Below, in pieces: positions 45,155-56,956 of a stretch of DNA of 64,000 bases. Both the position numbers and the translations under genes were made by a program. Source of the stretch: Kwoniella bestiolae CBS 10118 (lineage: Eukaryota; Basidiomycota; Tremellomycetes; Tremellales; Cryptococcaceae); assembly GCF_000512585.2 (NCBI RefSeq), contig NC_089241.1, positions 1,116,001-1,180,000 of the forward strand. The letters are read 5' to 3'. The first letter of the stretch is position 1, and every line of letters starts with the position of its first letter. The notes under the pieces were generated by a model. That model had not been told where the DNA came from. It made no database searches and saw only the letters and a list, made by a program, of their open reading frames with translations.

Positions 45155-46977
45155 CTAGAGATCTACACCCTCAGGTCGGACGATCTTAGTCTGTACATTA
45201 ATGAGAGACACATCAGCATTCGTCATGTCAACTTAACCCGCGTGGGGGGAAGAGAGGTTCACTCACGGTATCGGGAACACCGGGAAGAGGGAAGGAAGTA
45301 GCGAATTTCATGACGTCTCTCTTCAACTCGACGATCAACTTGGAAGCTTCACCTTGACCTTCGTAGGCCTTTACGAAATCTTTCAATAGTTTGGAGCCGG
45401 CTTCTTCTTGGGTTTTGAGGGCGATTTGGACGACTCGATGTAAGAATTCGGCGACCTTCTCTACGTCGGCTTCGACCATTGATCGGGAAGTGAGGGCGGA
45501 GGTACCGATTCGGACACCACCGGGTACGAGGGCGGAGGCTGGTAGAGTAGATGGAAAGGATCAGCCTTTGCTATTATGCAAAATGATAATGTGATTGAAA
45601 GGCCAGGGATGTAACAGATGTTCATTGAGACTGAAACTCCACTCACTGTCACCAGCAACGGCGTTCTTGTTCAAGGTGATGTGAGCGGCGTCACAGATCT
45701 TCTCGACCTTTGAACCGGTCAAACCGATTGGTCTAAGATCCCAAAGGATCAAGTGGTTCTCGGTACCGTCGGTCTGCAGCCTGTAACCGTGCTTGAAGAG
45801 GACAGCAGCCATGGCGGCGGCGTTGGCTCTGACCTGCTTAGCGTATTGCTTGAACTCTGGGGCAGCGGCTTGCTTGAGGGCAACGGCGATACCGGCAATG
45901 GTGTTGTTGTGGGGACCACCTTGACAAGCTGGGAAGACGGCAGCGTTGACTCGAGCTTCCAAATCGGCTTCCTTGTCCTTTCGGAAGAAGATCAAACCTG
46001 CTCTTGGACCTCTGAGAGTCTTGTGGGTGGTGGTGGTGACGACATCACAGTACTCGAATGGAGAGTTCTGTTCGGCGGCAGCTACCAAACCTGAGATGTG
46101 GGCCATGTCGGATAACAAGTATGCACCTTGAGCATCGGCGATCTTCCTCAATCGTTGGTAATCCCAATCTCTGGGGTAGGCGGAACCACCACAAACGACT
46201 AATCTAGGTTTGAACAGGTTGGCGTTGGTTTCCAATTGGGGGTAGTCGATGATACCGGTCTTGGGGTCTACCCGGTAAGGGAAAGATTGGAAGTAGACGG
46301 AGGAAGCGGTGATCTTCTTCTTGGCGGTGTAGTAACCGTGAGTCAAGTGACCACCATCTGGGAGACCGAGACCCATGATTCGGTCTTGGGGGTTGATGAG
46401 GGCGGTGAAAGCGGCAAAGTTGGCGGTGGAACCGGAGTAGGGTTGCACGTTGACTCCCCATACTTTGGGGTCGAGGTTGAAGGCTTTCAAAGCTCTTTCT
46501 CGGGTGATGTTCTCGAGGATATCAGTGTACTGTGATATCACGCCATTGTTAGCATCCACTTGAACGTTGATTATGCGGGAGATCGGAATAAATTGGGATC
46601 GGAACTCACCTCGTTACCACCATAGTATCTAGCACCGGGAAGACCCTCAGAGTACTTGTTGGTGAAGATGGATCCGTTGGCTTCCATCACAGCGAGCGAG
46701 GTCAAGTTCTATATCAGTCATAACATATTAGTGGCACGATCGGGATAGCCGATTATATCTTGGTGTGTGCTCACCTCGGAAGCAATGAGCTCCAAACCAG
46801 AGAACTGTCTCCAGGTCTCTTGCTCGATGAGCTTGTTGACCTCTGGATCAGCCTCTGCCAAAGATTGGTAGAGACATGAGTTCTGTACACCAATCAGCAA
46901 CTGACATTTCGATGAGGCGTAGAGTGAAGATCGCGTTGACTCACAAAGTCTTTGGGGACAGGTACGGAAGAAGACAT
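45155..46977 (-). CDS. SHM2: Serine hydroxymethyltransferase, cytosolic type
   Basis: PLP enzyme converting serine and tetrahydrofolate to glycine and 5,10-methylene-THF. ATG at 46975-46977 (MSSSVPVPKDF), no mitochondrial presequence, hence the cytosolic isoform. Sequence in order: ADPEVNKLIEQETWRQFSGL, ELIASE, GARYYGGNEY, WGVNVQPYSGSTANFAAFTA, GLGLPDGGHLTHGYYT, SDMAHISGLVAA, and the PLP-lysine motif VVTTTTHKTLRGPRAG. Later parts include NAAVFPACQGGPHNNTIAGI, ITLNKNAVAGD, PGGVRIGTSALTSRSM and the C-terminus TKIVRPEGVDL (stop 45155-45157). About 470 residues and several introns. Gene symbol follows yeast usage. Confidence 0.95.
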
Positions 46978-47974
46978 CCTGATGTTTCTTGCTGCTAAGG
47001 TTGGTTTTGAGACTGATCGAAGAGTTGAGAAGATTGATCTTGTCGAGCTCAATGAGGGCATCGATAAAAGTTTTAATGATGTTTTGAGATCGAAAGGTTA
47101 GAAGACGAGTAAGAATGGAAAAAATGTGGTACTTGGCTAGACTAGATGGAAAATAAAAATGGGTACGTGCATCAGCCAAAGCAAAGCAAAACGAGATGCG
47201 GTTAGACGGAGTCGAATCAAACCAAAGCAGCAGAAAAATAAATTTAGGGGGGGGATCTGTACCTTATTGCGAGTATGTTAGACCCTGAAATTCCTTGGAT
47301 GGGATAAATGATGATAAATGGATGAAAGAGATATTCACCTATAGTAGTCTGCGAGTTGATCAGATTGGTGATTGACGATAGCAGGGTGAGGAGGTTTGGT
47401 GTTATTTTAGTGAGGAAGTAAGATGAAGTGGGGATGGGAAGATATCAAGTGGGATTGAGGCTTGTTTATGTATCTGAAGGAAGATAGGAAGCATACACAA
47501 GAACGTTGGAAAATATGCTTGTCGCGATAAGATAATTGGAAAATATCAGTGGCATGATTTCCAAGAACAAGCGGGAATCAATCCGACGAGGTTGAAAATG
47601 GAAATCTGGCCGCTGTTATCGTCTGTATGATATTGTTGGAAAGGCATGAGGATCAATGACACTGTCACGTCTGGCGGCCTTATACAAAGTGCATCAAGGC
47701 CTCTGAGCTGAGTATGTAGTATTGCATCTGGTATGGTTCGGTATGGTATGTTATGGTGGCAAATCGTTGACTGGGCCGACACGCGCGCGACTGACCTCTC
47801 TGTGCGTCTACTAATGTTTTCATTTCCTCGCGTCATCATCATCCACTTTCCTCATTTCTGTATTCCTGATTCTATCATAGCTTACAAACACCAAAATACA
47901 CCATCAATCCCAACTCGACGTCTCTGCGATACTTCAGGTGGAGGTGATGAAGTGTTCTTACGACTTGGAGAGAG
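46978..47974. promoter_or_regulatory. Divergent promoter between SHMT and topoisomerase III
   Basis: About 1 kb between divergent genes. A G8 run sits near 47247-47254, and ACACGCGCGAC (near 47778-47788) resembles MCB/SCB-type cell-cycle elements. No gene supported; part may be 5'UTR intron of SHMT. Confidence 0.4.
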
Positions 47975-50900
47975 ATGAAAGTACTTTGCGTAGCTGAGAA
48001 ACCGAGTATAGCGAAGAGTATCACCGAGATTCTGTCGGGAGGGAGATGGGATACCGTGAGTGCGGTCACCACCTACCTTCTTATCCTCTGCAGAATATCT
48101 CTGGATAAACAGAAGCAGACGACAGGAGAGATGGACTACTAACATACTCATGCCCTCTTCTCCTCGCCTGCAGAGAAACAGTCCTCACCAGTATATCCGA
48201 AATTATGATTTCGATTACAACCTTCCTCCTCCCCTTGGTAGAGGAAGAGGAACAGTTTTCACCGTCACTGCTGTGTTAGGTCATCTCATGAACTCTGTGA
48301 GTCGAAATCCTCTTGCAGCTAAGTAATTGTGACATTGACAAAGTAGCTGATACCATATATAGGATTTTGATGACGACCATCGTAAATGGCACTCGTGCGA
48401 TCCTTTCACTCTGTTCGATGCTCCCATCTTAACTTCGGTTAGCAAGGTATGTATATATATCCTATCACCTTGAACAACCGTCAACATGCTATGCTAATGA
48501 TATCGTTGCTCATATAGGACCTCAAGAAAGTCGAACAGAATCTCATCAACGAAGCTCGTCATTCCGATATGTTGATGATATGGACGGATTGTGATAGGGA
48601 AGGTGAACATATCGGATCAGAGGTAGCTACGGTATGTAGGAAGAGTAATCGGAATATCATAGTGAAGAGAGCGAGGTTCAGTGCGATCATAGCGGCGTAA
48701 GCTTTTTTTCGCTAGTATATTCGAATACGCATAGAAGTAAGGCTCACTTTCAGATCTACTGATCAGGCAAATCCACAAAGCTGCGAGAGAAGCGGATGAC
48801 TTGGATCAACGTCAAGCAGATGCGGTAGAAGCTAGAATGGCACTGGATCTGAGAATAGGAGCAGTGTTCACTAGATTTATGACTATGGGTTTACAGGTTA
48901 GGATACCTGAATTGGCAGAACAGTTAGTCAGTTATGGTATGTCCGCTTTCACGCCTCTTCTGACCCTCCCCACCTCCCTCCCTGCTTCCACTATCAATAT
49001 GATTCACCCTTGCGCAAAGTGTAATTTTGCTGACCTTTAACCTATTCACATACAGGTCCATGCCAATTCCCCACTCTAGGCTTCGTGGTAGATCAATACA
49101 ACCGAGTTCAATCCTTCGTCCCTGAGACTTTCTGGTACATCTACGTCGGTATAGAAAGAACAGACGAGGATGGTGAAGTGCGGACGGTAGAATTCAAGTG
49201 GAGGAGGAATCATCTATTTGACATGGACATCGCTGCTGTTCTGTATGAGCAGTGCGCTATCAATCCTGAAGCCAGGGTGTTGAAGGTGGAGACCAAACCC
49301 ACTACCAAATGGTGAGTGATCAGCTGTCGAAGTCTTCGTTCCCTTGAGAGGGTTTTAGCTGATTCTTGGGTACAGGAAACCTCTTCCCCTTACTACCGTT
49401 GAACTCCAACAATCAGGTTCGAGATTGCTTAGGATGGCACCGAAACGAGTGCTCGATGTGGGTAGCTATTATATAGTGCATCGCTTTTATTAGCTAATAC
49501 ACTTCCTGTCAGATCGCCGAAAAGCTTTATCAGAAGGGTATCCTGAGTTATCCTCGTACCGAGACGGATCAGTATGACAAAGCATTCGACTTCAACAGTC
49601 TGATTCAGAAGCAGACGTATGATAACCAGTGGGGACAGTATGCTCAAAGGTGAGATACTTACCCTGGAATGCGCATCGAGGAAGTCAGCTGACTGGAACA
49701 ATTTATGATAGATTGCTTAACGGAGAATACCAGCGACCTCGTAATGGCAAGAAAAACGATAAAGCACATCCACCCATCCACCCGACTGCTCATGCAGGTA
49801 ATTTAGAAGGAGACGAAAGAAGAGTGTTCGAATTGGTGACTAGGAGATTTTTAGCTTCTTGCTCGAAGAATGCTGAAGGGAAGACTACGACTGTTGAGAT
49901 CAACATTGCAGATGAGTTATTTCATACAAGTGGTAAGCTGGCACTCTCCTGGAATACATACGTCAGCTGATGAATACTCTGAACCAATAGGTTTGGTAAT
50001 CACTCAAAGGAACTACCTAGAAGTCTACCCATATGATAAATGGTCTGATTCGGCTCTGCCAGATTTCCAAGAAGGCGAACGATTCACTCCTTCCGTCATT
50101 GAGTTGAAAGAAGGTAGTACATCTAGGCCTAACTTGCTTACTGAAGCTGATCTGGTAGGATTGATGGATAGAAATGGAATCGGTGAGCTAACGTCATTAT
50201 TTTGAGCCAGACTGTAGCGGCTGACATCATTCACAGGTACCGACGCTACCATCGCTGAACATATCGCCAAAATCATCGAAAGGCAATATGTCCTAGAGAA
50301 ACAAGAACAGAAAACCAAATATCTCGTTCCCTCTCAACTTGGTGTCGGTCTCATAGAGGGATATAACAAGATTGACTTTGAGAGATCGTTGAGTAAACCT
50401 CATTTACGACGAGAGGTCAGTTGTCTGCTCCCCTTCGCGAGCATGAAAAAGCTGATACGAGACAATGCGGAAATAGACCGAACATCGTATGCAGCTTGTG
50501 TGCGATGGAGCTAAAGTGAAGCGAGAGATTTTGGATCAGACTATAGATGAGTACAAGGAGGTATTCATCAAAGCTAAAAGGGATTTCGACATCGTCATCG
50601 AGGTGAGTTTGATTCAACTTCATTCTCTCACTGAGTTGTAGCTCACATATCCATGGACAGAGTGTTATCGAATATCTACATGGACAGGGAGAAGCTCAAG
50701 AAGCTCTCAGAGCAGCTACTCAAGCCAGAAGGGGCAGAGGAGGGGCCAGAGGCGGAAGAGGAGGGAGGGGCGGTGGAGCTGGAGGAGCAGCTCCTCGAGG
50801 TGGTGGGAACGACGATGACGATGACGATGAAGATGGTGGACCACCTAGAGGGGAAGGGAGAACGAGAGCTTCGGGGTCTACAAGGGGTGCCGCCAGGGGT

Positions 50901-52213
50901 ACATCTACCAGAGGGACAGGTACAAGAGGAGGCAGGGGATCAAGAGGTGGGGCAGGTGGGAATGGCAGTACGACAAGGAAGAGGAATTATGACAATGGTC
51001 AGTTACACTTGGCCTCCCCTCGGAGATGATGCCAAACTGATGAAGTTGCCTTTTCCACAGATAATGGCGATGACCATGATGACGGAGCTAGAACATGTAA
51101 TTGTCAGATGCCAGCTGTCTCTCGCACGGTCCAAAAAGCAGATTCGCCACATGTAGGAAGACAATTCTGGACTTGCTCCAAGCCCCAGGGTGAACAATGT
51201 GGATACTTCGTGAGTAGCTCTTCACTGCTCTCTATGAACAATGATAATAATTGCTGATATGTCATGCAGGAATGGGCCGATGAAGGTGGTATTACTTCGA
51301 ATTTCGGCAGTGCAGGTGGATCATCCGCGAGAGGACAACCTCCTTCGAAAAGACAGAGACCTTCTGTAAGTGCTGTTTTTCACATTACCTCTTGGTCCTT
51401 CGGTCGTTATAAGGCTTGGTCTTTATTTGATTGCTCAAATGCAAGACCTGTTAAGCAAATGGCACGTACTAAAGCTGAGCATCTCAATGATAGAGCCGAA
51501 ATGATAATCCAGGAAATAATGATGATGTACAGTGTAACTGCAATCTTGAAGCTAGATTCGGTACAGTCAACAAGGAAGGACCAAACAAAGGCAGACAGTT
51601 CTGGTGCGTCGATACTAGCTTTGATCTTTGGTCCTTGGATTCCCTTGGCTGACATCCTAGGTGCGATATAGGGCATGTCCTAATAACCCTAAAGCAAGTT
51701 GTAAATTCTTTCAATGGGCTGATGAGGATGATGGTGGTGGTGGTGGTGGACCAAGTGCCGGTCCGAGTAATTATGGGAATAGAAGTGGTAGTAGAGGCGG
51801 TGGAGGTGGAGGTGGGGGAGTTAGTGGTGGTAAGTGCCCAATATTCTGCCCTATTGCGACGATCGTGATATGTGCTGATCCCGGGGTATCGCAGAATGCT
51901 TCAAATGTGGTCAAGCGGGACACTGGTCAAATACCTGTCCTAATGAATCGACTTCTGGTGGGAGTGGTGGTGCTGGTGGCAGTAGATCAGGTGGACAGAC
52001 TGGAGGTAAGCCCATTTTCGAGTACAGCTTTTCGCCTCCATGAGCAATGCGTCGGTTACAGGGGCAGTAGCTGAGACTTATACCGTAGAATGCTTCAAGT
52101 GCGGTCAAGCGGGTCATTGGTCGAACGCGTGTCCCAATGACGGACTGGGCGGACCAGGTGCGGGTAGGAGTGGCACGAGGGGACGGGGTAGGGGTAGAGG
52201 AAGGGGAAGATGA
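47975..52213 (+). CDS. TOP3: DNA topoisomerase III (type IA) with GRF and CCHC zinc fingers
   Basis: Type IA topoisomerase acting with a RecQ helicase and Rmi1 in double Holliday junction dissolution. Starts MKVLCVAEKPSIAKSITEIL (Toprim). Acidic Toprim triad region IWTDCDREGEHIGSEV; active-site Tyr in KGILSYPRTETDQYDK (around 49540-49580); HPPIHPTAH; LMDRNGIGTDATIAEHIAKI; YEKIDFERSLSKPHLRRE-like region. The C-terminus adds an RGG-rich segment (50740-50990), two zf-GRF modules (CNCQMPAVSRTVQKADSPHV ... FWTCSKPQGEQCGYFEW and CNCNLEARFGTVNKEGPNKG ... FWACP) and two zinc knuckles (CFKCGQAGHWSNTCP, CFKCGQAGHWSNACP), ending in RGRGRGRG. Many short introns. Resembles animal TOP3A more than budding-yeast Top3. 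Confidence 0.94.
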
Positions 52214-52585
52214 GATCTGGCGTTTTCACATCGTTATTCATTGGGTTCAAGCGATTCACTCATATTTGTATTGTAATTTGGCATAATGACCATTAGCATT
52301 GCATCATCTGTACTGTATATCTATATCATACATTCATTCATGCATTTTCAGTACAGCATTTCCTGTCGTACCATTTTCATCTATAGTGTTGAGTGGTTTT
52401 GGGAATTTCAAGATGGATTTCGAGCATGAGATGAGGGCAGTATTCGTGGATCTGGTTTGGTAAATTAGATGGGTATGTTTAAGTTATGCTAGGTATGAAT
52501 TTATGTTATATGCTGCTTCTCCCCATGACACCGCTTTCCGCCTGTTCGGCAGTGTCAGGCATCTTGTTTTCCCTACGACATTCTC
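52214..52585. other. Convergent 3' intergenic region
   Basis: About 370 bp between TOP3 and the RSM22-panB gene; 3'UTR sequence only. Confidence 0.4.
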
Positions 52586-53770
52586 CTACTTGTTCCCCTC
52601 GAGCAATCTCAGGAACCCCTCCCACTGATCTTTCTTCATCCCATAACTCTCACTTGCATTTGGGAAATCCCCTTCTCTCACAGCTTTCAAATAACTTTTG
52701 ATCACTCTACGAGAAAGTTCCCCGATATTACCAAAATGTCTAACGAACTTGGGCGAATTCAATGATTTCTTAGGTGGTTCCAACATCGCGATATCGTCAC
52801 CTCCTTTCTCTGGAGCACCGTTGACGTTGGTCGCGGATGTTGTCGTAGTCAGATCGGAGGCGACGGAAGGGGTAGAGGGGATACTAACGTCGTTCAGAGC
52901 TAGTTGAGTAGCAGGTTCGACTATGTCGATTTCCTCTTGAGGTTCTTCGGCATATGTACCTAGTACGTCGGTTATGACCAAGACTTGCCCATTCGTACCG
53001 TTTCCTGCACCGATTCCAATAGTGATGATATCTAGATCTTCTGTGATTCTCCTGGCGACCTTATCGGGTATAGCTTCCAACAAGACCGCGAACGCACCGG
53101 CGTCTTGCATCGCTTTGGCAGTATTGCAAATCTCATATGCGGATTGAGATGTCCGTCCCTGAACCAAGTAACCAGATAGGTAAGTAGCTCGTTGGGGCTG
53201 TAAGCCCAAATGAGGCATTACAGGTATCCCAATTTCACTTAATCTCTTGACGAGCGGTATAATCTCTAATCCACCTTCGATCTTCACTCCATCAATCCCA
53301 GATTCTTTGACTAGCCGTATCACATTCCTTACACCATCTTCGAGCGATACTTCGAATGATCCAAATGGGAGATCAGCAAACACAAAGGGCGTTTTGGCTC
53401 CCTTCGTCACTGCTTTGGCGTGGTGGATGATCTCGTCTAAGGTGATCTCCGTCGTCGATGTGTGCCCTAGACATACTTGGGATAGTGAGTCTCCGACCAG
53501 GGTCATGTCTACTCCGCATGACTCGGAGAGCAGGGCAGTAGGGAAATCATATGCTGTGAGGACGGTGATGGGTGTCTTGGCCATAGAAAGCTTCTCCAAT
53601 GTTGATAATGTGACTTTGGCCCTGGGAGGAGGTCGAGCTGACATATGTCGAGATTGGAGGGAAGGTGAGAGACCAACAGCTGATACTATGATGTCAGCGA
53701 TGTCTGTACCGATGGATACCTAAAGATAGTAACGTAACTTACCTTGCACTATTGGTCGTCTCACACTCAT
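52586..53770 (-). CDS. panB: 3-methyl-2-oxobutanoate hydroxymethyltransferase module (possible independent start)
   Basis: Makes ketopantoate, the first step of pantothenate/CoA synthesis (yeast Ecm31). Internal ATG at 53768-53770 opens MSVRRPIVQAVGLSPSLQSR, an Arg/Ser-rich presequence-like stretch, then KVTLSTLEKLSMAKTPITVL, TAYDFPTALLSESCGVDMTL, VGDSL, GVKIEGGLEIIPLVKRL, MPHLGLQPQ, FAVLLEAIPDKVARRI, ITIGIGAGNGTNGQVLVITD and a C-terminal helix FVRHFGNIGELSRRVIKSYL. A Ser/Thr-rich insert of about 65 residues lies between VLGTYAEE and SPKFVRHF. It can be made as part of the upstream RSM22 frame or from its own start; listed here as a sub-feature of the fusion. Confidence 0.88.
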
Positions 53771-56266
53771 GGAAGCGAAATGTCTCCTCTGTCCCGCTGA
53801 TCCAAATGGCCCATTCTCACCGGAATTTGACTTGTTGCCAGAGACCGGGTAGTCGCCTTCAGCCTCCTGCACAACTTCGGCTCGAGGGATATTGATTCCT
53901 AATTTCTCCAATTCCACCAAGTCGTCTTCGAGAACCGAATTATCCAATTCTGAACCTTCTTCACGCAATGCAGCAGTCAAATCGTGCAATACCTGATCAT
54001 CGTTGACCGGTTTACTCAATCTTCTAACACCTCTAGTTCTGACTACAGGTGTAGCTTTAGGCGTATGAGGGAAAATATCGCCCCATGAGGATTTTCTGGC
54101 ATCATGGTATCCCTGCTTGGAGTGGGATTTGGAAAAAGTGAGTCGTTGGATGTTACCTATGTAGATGGTTCAGTCAGTACATCTCGAAACTGGAGTTGAG
54201 CGCTGTGTAGCTAGAATCGCAACGTGAAGGGAAAAGGATACCTCCACCCACCATCAGGACAACAAGCATCCATCGTGACATGACCACTCCTCTTCATAGG
54301 CGGAGCAACAAGTCTCGGCCAAGAGTACGCCTCATTCGTTAAAACCTTCTGCAAATCCTCCTTATCTGCCGCATTTGAGGAAGCCGGTACGTGTTGATGA
54401 TGAGACCCATCGTATTCCGGCAGATTCACCACTTCCAGTATCCCCTCATGCCCTTCGATTTCTCTCAGAACACTCCTACCAGCCTTCTTCAGCCTAGCCT
54501 TTTCAGCTTCTTCCTTTCCTACTCCGCCCATCCTCCCTAAAGCGCTCTTTAGCATACCTTGAAGTTGCACCTCATCTGATAACCCTGAAACCGGGCGTTC
54601 TCCTCTGGCTAGTACCACATAGCAATATCCGGTATCCTCTTCACCTCGACTGGAATGTTTGGTCTTCCTAACGAAGGATGGACGCTGAAGTCGTTGACTG
54701 AAGCTGCACTTGTCGTCTGTCGAAGCCAACGGACATACACCGTCATGAGGACAAGGAGCTATGACATGTAAGGGGTTCTCAGGTGTCGATTGGTCAAGTA
54801 GGAACGACCGAGCATGAGAGATAGCTTGCCATCCTGCTGGTGTAGAACGGTCGACAAGGATGATGTAAGGAGAATTTAGCGATAGGAGTTGGAGTAGGTG
54901 AGATTGCTGTGACGGCTGAGTGGGAAGAGTGGAGAGGAGGAATGTTGAGAGGGCGAGTGCAGGCTAAATTCGGCAGGTGTCAGAAACAACAGGAGATCTT
55001 TTATTGAGAGTCTGACTCACTGGTGATGGATACGAGTGGTGCTTTCGGTTGTAGAGTATCTCAGCGGCCTGCTCAGGGATATCTACGGAACAACAGATCA
55101 GCTTGATATTTACGAATTTGTGTATCAGGGCAAAGCTAACCTTCCGTGATCTTCTTGGCGAGATCCAACCCGTGTCTGGAGGAGTGTACAAGCTGGATCC
55201 TAAGATTTTCAGCAGAGGAAGTATCCTTCAGTGTCTCTACCGTGGCCCTGCAAGATCGTCATTAGCTCCTACTTTGAGCGAGCAGAAGGTAATTCAAATG
55301 CTTACCACAAACCCGCTCCTAAACCTCCAGAGAATTCGACGACCTCTGTAATTTCGCCTTCCTGGGTGACTCTCTCCAGCCATCCGGTACCCAGCCTTCT
55401 ATCCATTTCTTCAAGGATATTCCGAATTACACCATATTCACCAGGTAATATACCAGCAGCTTTGGCAAGTTCGCTCTCGACTGTTTTTCTAGGTTTACTC
55501 GATCGATGATCTACTTTCTCTTCTCGTGTCTTTTGGGACGGTGAGGAGGGGAGGTCGAGATAAGACTGACGGAGTGTACGGGGATTGTCCAACACTGTGT
55601 GATATTGCCATATTCAGCGTGTCAGCTAACACTTCACTAACTACGGGTATGCGATATTTAGGGATGCGGTGATCCAAAGCAAGGGATATTGGACTTGAGA
55701 AAAGTCAAGACAGACAAATCATGTCGAGAGACACATCTGCTAGATTCATGAGGGTAGATCGAGATGACGGAATGTAACTCACAATCTATCTGACGCTGTA
55801 TACCATTCTTCAGCGCTTCCGGCAGCACCACCACTCCGATCCTCTTACTGCCCAACACAGCGGCAGGTGATCTCCTCTCTTCCCTTCTCTCATGCAGATA
55901 CTCTCCTTCTCCTTCATCGTCTCCTAACCTATATTGATGACTGGGTGGTTCGTGTTGTATTACCCCAAACTTGTGAAAATCCAGATTGCCCGATGGTGAC
56001 GAATGATCATGGTCGACCACCTCTAGATCATGCATTCTACCTTTCCCTTTCGATTTACCAGGTTTTATGCTTCTGCTAGGTCCCATTCCCATCCCCATAT
56101 CATCTTCCCTGATCAGATCGTTGAAGCTTTCATCGATGGATGTTGAAGGTATGTGATGGACGACTTGACCTTGTGGGTGGACAATCGAAGTGGAGGTGAA
56201 TTTTCGAGATGTACGACATAATAAGGTTTTTTGCTGATGTATCAGTCGTGCTGGTCGAGGTAACAT
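52586..56266 (-). CDS. RSM22: RSM22-panB fusion: mitoribosome assembly factor joined to ketopantoate hydroxymethyltransferase
   Basis: Start ATG 56264-56266 with a presequence (MLPRPARLIHQQKTLLCRTS). The Rsm22/METTL17 part follows: LLDNPRTLRQSYLDLPSS, GEYGVIRNILEEMDRRLG, VVEFSGGLGAGLWATVETL (SAM-fold region), IAPCPHDGVCPL with KCSFSQRLQRPSFVRKTKHS and DACCPDG (Fe-S cysteine pattern), and RLTFSKSHSKQGYHDARKSS, WGDIFPHTPK. The frame stays open through an acidic linker (LREEGSELDNSVLEDDLVEL) into MSVRRPIVQ, across intron 53680-53742 and on through panB to the stop at 52586. No RSM22 stop codon exists unless that intron is retained (then TAG follows ...GKLRYYL). Roughly 1,000 residues in total. 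Fusion is read from sequence; processing is inferred. Confidence 0.82.
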
Positions 56267-56520
56267 GTTTATGCAGTGTTTGTCAAAGTACTTGCTACTG
56301 GACAAAGAGTACGGGTATAGCTCGACTGAGCTTAATAATGGGCTGAGTGTACACAGTGAAATACAAGAGATAAGAAAACAAAGAAAGAATGTGAAAGTGA
56401 AATCGCAAAAACATCATTCGATGACATCTCCCATTCAACCTTTAAATATTTTGGGAAATCTCCACCACCTCCACCTTGACATCCTGGGTAGAATGCAGGT
56501 TCAAAAAACTCAAAAAGATG

Positions 56521-56615
56521 AAGGTCCGACGGGATTTGAACCCGCGACCGCTAGATAAACTCCAGTCAAGTTTCCGACCTCGAAGTCTAGAATGCTACCA
56601 CTGCAACACAAACCC
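56521..56615 (-). tRNA. tRNA with intron, probably tRNA-Arg(UCG)
   Basis: Folds as a cloverleaf on the minus strand. Acceptor GGGTTTG pairs with CGGACCT (with G-U pairs), the D arm is TTGCAGTGGTAGCAT, the T arm is GCGGG-TTCAAAT-CCCGT. The anticodon stem CTAGA/TCTAG brackets a loop starting C-T-TCG-A, followed by an intron of about 23 nt, one base 3' of the anticodon as is canonical. T33 is present. Anticodon UCG reads Arg CGA codons. One weak D-stem pair and a U discriminator lower confidence in the identity, not in the tRNA. Confidence 0.82.
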
Positions 56616-56956
56616 TTCTTCCATGTTGACCCAACTTTTTTAATAACTATAACCCATCCGACTTGGCTTCATTGGTCGTATCATTTAATCTTGAAGCGTG
56701 TTCCAACTGTGCTAATCAGTAACTAGCTCTGCTGTGGCCGGTCGCCTGAGAAAGATGTCAAACGAAAGATACAGATGAAATGCATATCACAGTAACAATT
56801 ATGGGCACAACCTCAATATGTGGAAATACGGATGTTATGTTTGAAGGCCATTCGCTGGCTGCAAGTCAAGTGTCAGTTCTCGGTCGTGCATGGGGATACA
56901 AAACCTCACTTACTCAAAGTCATGTGGTGTCTTCGTCGTTGTAGCAGATGGATTAC
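56616..56956. other. Intergenic region between tRNA and F-box copy C1
   Basis: About 340 bp; upstream flank of the tRNA and 3' flank of C1. No gene seen. Confidence 0.4.
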
